DNA from: an uncultured Verrucomicrobiota bacterium
GTDB taxonomy: Bacteria > Verrucomicrobiota > Verrucomicrobiia > Chthoniobacterales > SZAS-18
Direction of reading: 5' to 3'
Assembly (NCBI GenBank): GCA_937873255.1
Contig: CALMVM010000411.1
Span: forward strand, 7,538-16,859
DNA length: 9,322 nt
Shown: positions 7,343-9,322 of the stretch, one piece after another
Layout: each line of letters begins with the position of its first letter
How positions within the stretch are numbered: the first letter of the stretch is position 1
Notes under the pieces: model-generated
What the model saw: only the letters and a program-made list of their open reading frames with translations
Databases searched by the model: none
What the model was told of the DNA's origin: nothing
Position numbers and translations under genes: made by a program

Positions 7343-7819
7343 ATGGCATTTGAATCGCTTCTTCCCGAACCGGCGCAAAAATTCGACGGGCCGCGGGTGC
7401 GGCAGTTTTCGGTGTTCCTCAAGAACAAGGTCGGCGCGCTGTTGGAAGTGGTGAAGCTGCTCAACCTGCACGCGGTGGATGTCGTGGGCCTGAGCGTGCA
7501 GGATTCGACGGATTCGTCCATCGTGCGGCTGGTGGTCAGCGACCCGGAGGTGGTCGAGGAGCTTTTCAAGGAAAACGACATCGCGTTCGGCGTCTGCGAG
7601 ATGGTCGTCGTCGAGATGGAGGAGGTCGCCACGGGCCTCGCCGGATTGTTGGCGTCGCTGCTGGCAGCGGAGGTGAACATTTATTTCAGCTACCCTCTCC
7701 TGATCCGCCCCAACCGCCGCGCCGCGCTGGCGATGCACGTCGAGGATCATGAATGCGCCGCGAGCGTGCTGGCAGGCGACGGGTTCAAGCTGCTGAGCCA
7801 GGCGGATATTTCGCGGTAG
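7343..7819 (+). CDS. Stand-alone tandem ACT-domain protein
   Basis: The 158-residue product carries two ACT-like repeats and no catalytic domain. The first runs from about residue 20: RQFSVFLKNKVGALLEVVKLL, with the typical N-K-x-G-A-L/L turn, then AVDVVGLSVQDSTDSSIVRLVVSDPE (about 44-69). The second starts near 85: CEMVVVEMEE, ATGLAGLLASLLAAEVNIYFSYPLL, AALAMHVEDHECAASVL, ending near the C-terminus. ACT domains bind amino acids or other small ligands and regulate enzymes or act as sensors. This arrangement resembles the small tandem-ACT proteins annotated as regulators of amino-acid metabolism. The ligand cannot be told from sequence. The ATG at 7343 leaves 107 bases to the preceding gene, in which I see no gene and no clear promoter. 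Confidence 0.88.
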   Translation: MAFESLLPEPAQKFDGPRVRQFSVFLKNKVGALLEVVKLLNLHAVDVVGLSVQDSTDSSIVRLVVSDPEVVEELFKENDIAFGVCEMVVVEMEEVATGLAGLLASLLAAEVNIYFSYPLLIRPNRRAALAMHVEDHECAASVLAGDGFKLLSQADISR

Positions 7820-8263
7820 GCGTTGCCAAGCACTGCAGTGAAGTGCGAGAAGACGCTCATCGGTAAGGTCGGCGGCAGGCACGATGGCCTCCGTGAAGCC
7901 CGCTGCCAGAACCTCGTGGTAGATGTCGTGACCAACCACCACGAAGTGTTGCGACGACGGGTTGGGGAACTGCGGGTAATGCTGCTGCCGGTAGGCAACG
8001 TGTTCGCGGAGAAAGTCGGAGTCGGCAACGTGCAGGATGTACGAGTGCTCGGTGTGGATGGGCAGCCGATACGGAATAAACTCGCGCCTGAAGCTGCGCA
8101 CGGCAGCAGCCCCCTCGAAGGAAAGATGGCCGAGGTAGGCGGCAGGCTGACCGGAATTGATCCAGCAGCCAAAGAAGATGGAGCACTCGCGCTCCGAGTA
8201 GATGAGCACTACATCGCCTTGTGGGTCTTGCCAGTAGGAAAGTGGAATGATGGCGGCGTCCAT
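7820..8263 (-). pseudogene. Unknown protein gene lacking its own stop codon
   Basis: From an ATG at 8263 the minus strand encodes about 145 residues with a real-protein look and many aromatic residues: IIPLSYWQDPQGDVVLIYSE, SIFFGCWINSGQPAAYLGHL, SYILHVADSDFLREHVAYRQ, then FVVVGHDIYHEVLAAG and DLTDERLLALH. I do not recognise the family. No stop occurs at the natural-looking end near 7823. The frame continues to 7259, but those last 190 or so residues are only the antisense of the ACT gene and the spacer before it. A frame change would end it at about 7857. The simplest reading is a gene whose 3' end was lost or changed where it meets the ACT gene. Upstream, a short minus-strand frame (8409-8209) with a hydrophobic stretch overlaps its start in another frame, so a frameshifted, exported original is possible but weakly supported. 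Confidence 0.5.
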
Positions 8264-8414
8264 GTGATCTTGCGTCGGTTCTGAGGACCAGCGGATGTGC
8301 TACAGGCAAGCACAACCGAAATGGCAACGACGCAAAGTGAAAACGGCAAGAGATTCGACGAGGAGTTAATAAGTGAGAGCGGAAGAGGCGAAATGAGCCA
8401 AAAGTCCACTATCT

Positions 8415-8457
8415 ATCGTTGCGAACGAGACGCTCTACCAACTGAGAGATAACCCCT
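8415..8457 (-). pseudogene. 5' part of a tRNA gene (positions 1-43), possibly tRNA-Ala(CGC)
   Basis: Read on the minus strand from 8457, the sequence fits tRNA numbering from 1 to 43: acceptor GGGGTTA, then T8, a D-arm with the conserved AGTTGGTA loop and GAGC, and an anticodon arm TCTCG-TTCGCAA-CGATA with loop TTCGCAA (anticodon CGC). Defects are C at position 9, T10 facing C25, and T42 facing C28. After position 43 no T-arm (GGTTCGA...) and no matching 3' acceptor strand follows. So this is a tRNA remnant, possibly left by integration and deletion, not a working gene. The Ala assignment rests only on the anticodon. Confidence 0.6.
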
Positions 8458-8775
8458 CATTTCCCTTGTCTGCGTGGGGTTAAGGGTGTCTTCCGCCGAC
8501 CAGTCAAAGTCAGGAGGTCCACCCGTTTATCCGTCCTCCACATTTTCGAGCAAGCCCGAGGGATGCTAAGGAAACCACGCGGCGCGGGAGAGGAGCTACG
8601 GCCTGAAAAATAAATCTGCGCAAGTAGAAAGAGCCTTCCGGTCTGCCCGCGTCCACTCGAGTCTGCATTGGTCAGTTCATAAATCGCTAATAGAGAGCGT
8701 GATGTGATGTCGTTCGGGGCGGGGCAGCGGAGGTGCCCTCGCTCACTTGGGGCGATGTCGACTGGACGCACAACC

Positions 8776-8838
8776 CCTCTATCTCCGCCGGAACAGCGCG
8801 ACGAAACATTAGGGCGCGCTCCAACGGCGCGTTAGAGG
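8776..8838. repeat. Imperfect long hairpin with attC-like layout
   Basis: Three paired blocks are nested: cctcta (8776-8781) with tagagg (8833-8838), cgccg (8786-8790) with cggcg (8825-8829), and agcgcg (8795-8800) with cgcgct (8815-8820). Unpaired internal loops separate the blocks and the terminal loop is 14 bases. The right end reads cgttagagg. Nested blocks with a GTTAG end recall integron attC sites, but the left partner reads ctctatc instead of the ctctaac needed, and the seventh base of GTTRRRY is wrong. It has no T-tract to act as terminator. The hairpin is seen directly; any attC origin is weak. Confidence 0.4.
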
Positions 8839-8888
8839 TATCACGCCGCCGTCCGCGTTGACGAGCAGCGGCACGTTACTGGAGAGCG

Positions 8889-9212
8889 TCAGGTGAGGTG
8901 GGGAGAATTGGTTTCGCGGCGACGATGCAAAGCGGGGTCGATGACAGCTCCCATCTCCCCCGCCGCGGGCAATCGGTCGGTTCCGAGAAACGCGACGATC
9001 CGGGAAATCTCCGGCGCGGGAATCCGGATGAGCGTCGGGTAATCCACGGCGATCCAGTCCACATGCCCGGCGGCGTCCAGCCACCGGCGGATTTCCTCGC
9101 GGTGGGCGGCGAGGCCGCGTTGCAGTTGCCTGGGGTCGAGTTCGGCTCCGCGCGTGCCGAGCCGCCGCACCATGTCGTGCTGCGAGCGCGCGACCTCCTC
9201 GACCGGTCGGAG
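8889..9212 (-). CDS. C-terminal fragment of a sulfotransferase-family protein
   Basis: The minus strand from about 9212 to a TGA at 8889-8891 encodes a tail with strong sulfotransferase-family character: LRPVEEVARSQHDMVRRLG, the helical DPRQLQRGLAAHREEIRRWL, then HVDWIAVDYPTLIRIPAPEI, RIVAFLGTD and GAVIDPALHRRR. Family members transfer sulfate from PAPS; the PAPS-binding parts sit mainly in the missing N-terminal region. The usual text before RPVEEV is a hydrophobic strand ending in RRP or MRRP. Here the frame stays open to the window edge, but upstream of about 9212 it no longer resembles the family (ALDKPPAVRGEGG), because that DNA encodes a different protein on the other strand. So the gene is truncated at that point rather than merely cut by the window. 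Confidence 0.72.
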   Translation of the reverse strand, partial: LRPVEEVARSQHDMVRRLGTRGAELDPRQLQRGLAAHREEIRRWLDAAGHVDWIAVDYPTLIRIPAPEISRIVAFLGTDRLPAAGEMGAVIDPALHRRRETNSPHLT

Positions 9213-9322
9213 GCCGAGCGCGCCGCCCTCGCCGCGAACGGCCGGCGGCTTGTCGAGAGCCAATACACCTGGGACGACGCGGCGGCCCGGCTCGCCGAGG
9301 TCTACGACTGGGTCGCCGGCGG
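9192..9322 (+). CDS. C-terminal tail of a group 1-type glycosyltransferase, cut by the window edge
   Basis: In the plus frame whose codons begin at positions divisible by three, 9192-9322 reads DLLDRSEAERAALAANGRRL and then VESQYTWDDAAARLAEVYDW, followed by VAGG at the edge. This matches the well-known ending of GT4-type glycosyltransferases (pattern GRxLVExxYTWxxxAxxLxxVYxWLxGG), enzymes that build polysaccharides and envelope glycans from nucleotide sugars. The frame is open further left, but before about 9195 it is only the antisense of the sulfotransferase, so the catalytic part is absent. The protein may continue past the window for a few residues. Confidence 0.65.
9201..9208. other. Palindrome at the head-to-head gene junction
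   Basis: GACCGGTC is a perfect 8-bp palindrome. It sits where minus-strand sulfotransferase similarity ends (the codons for RPVEE lie here) and plus-strand glycosyltransferase similarity begins (DRSEAERAAL). A short palindrome at an inverted junction is what microhomology joining, or a chimeric molecule, would leave. The exact breakpoint may lie anywhere in roughly 9192-9215. Confidence 0.45.

Larger units (their letters stand above)
8284..8888. other. Gene-poor, lower-GC stretch
   Basis: I see no convincing protein gene in these 605 bases on either strand. The longest open frame (8771-8457, minus) has 104 codons but no recognisable domain, no ribosome-binding sequence and a Ser/Arg/Pro-rich product typical of a chance frame. 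Three 60-base stretches counted here contain about 47-55% G+C, against well over 65% in the pur genes. The stretch holds a tRNA-like fragment at 8415-8457, a 7-bp inverted repeat (taacccc at 8451-8457, ggggtta at 8476-8482) and an imperfect hairpin at 8776-8838. It looks like decayed or imported sequence. Confidence 0.6.

Noticed and set aside
7823..8284. A 153-codon plus-strand frame after the ACT gene
   Set aside because: The minus strand of the same DNA gives a much more protein-like product with many aromatics; the plus frame is a Val/Gly/Arg-rich shadow.
8209..8409. A small exported protein on the minus strand with a hydrophobic stretch
   Set aside because: Only 66 codons, a GTG start without context, overlap with the unknown gene in another frame, and a location directly after the tRNA remnant; too weak to list as a gene.
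8415..8500. A circularly permuted tRNA gene (3' half before 5' half)
   Set aside because: TAACCCCA does precede the 5' half on the minus strand, but the bases before it do not form a T-arm and lack GGTTCGA, so the match is limited to a heptamer.
8457..8771. A 104-codon minus-strand frame in the gene-poor stretch
   Set aside because: No domain, no ribosome-binding sequence, biased composition and lower-GC surroundings; it cannot be supported as a gene.

Overview
The window looks like chromosomal DNA from a high-GC bacterium, most likely a member of the Verrucomicrobiota or a relative. This rests on (1) a de novo purine gene cluster of the PurS/PurQ/short-PurL type, (2) almost no Shine-Dalgarno sequences before otherwise clear starts, (3) a pair of small secreted proteins of a style I associate with that phylum, and (4) inverted arms built from gcaaaa-type short repeats between genes. 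The assignment is inference; no rRNA or other marker is present.

Layout. Positions 1-174 (+) are the tail of a membrane protein whose stop codon directly abuts the purF stop. From 5658 down to 175 (- strand) lies one apparent transcription unit: purS, purQ, purL, a Uma2-type nuclease-like gene and purF. A strong inverted repeat lies between purQ and purL. PurF performs the first committed step of purine synthesis; PurL, PurQ and PurS form the FGAM synthase complex of the fourth step. The Uma2-like gene has no known link to purines, lower GC in the stretches I counted, and appears inserted.

A short divergent control region (5659-5767) carries four tandem ttttgcc heptamers and a possible sigma70-like promoter. 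It leads right into two adjacent + strand genes for secreted proteins of unknown function (5768-6730, 6750-7235), then a stand-alone tandem ACT-domain protein (7343-7819).

From 7820 rightwards the sequence looks rearranged. A minus-strand unknown protein (from 8263) has lost its stop and reads into the antisense of the ACT gene. Next comes about 600 bp with no convincing gene and lower GC, containing what looks like exactly the 5' part of a tRNA (positions 1-43) without a T arm, plus an imperfect hairpin. Finally the C-terminal part of a sulfotransferase (- strand) meets the C-terminal tail of a glycosyltransferase (+ strand) head to head at an 8-bp palindrome near 9201. Neither N-terminal part is present, so this is a real inversion/deletion breakpoint or an assembly or amplification chimera.

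I see no complete new defence or mobile system here. The best leads are the sense-strand hairpin inside the pur operon, the secreted pair, the tRNA remnant and the chimeric junction.
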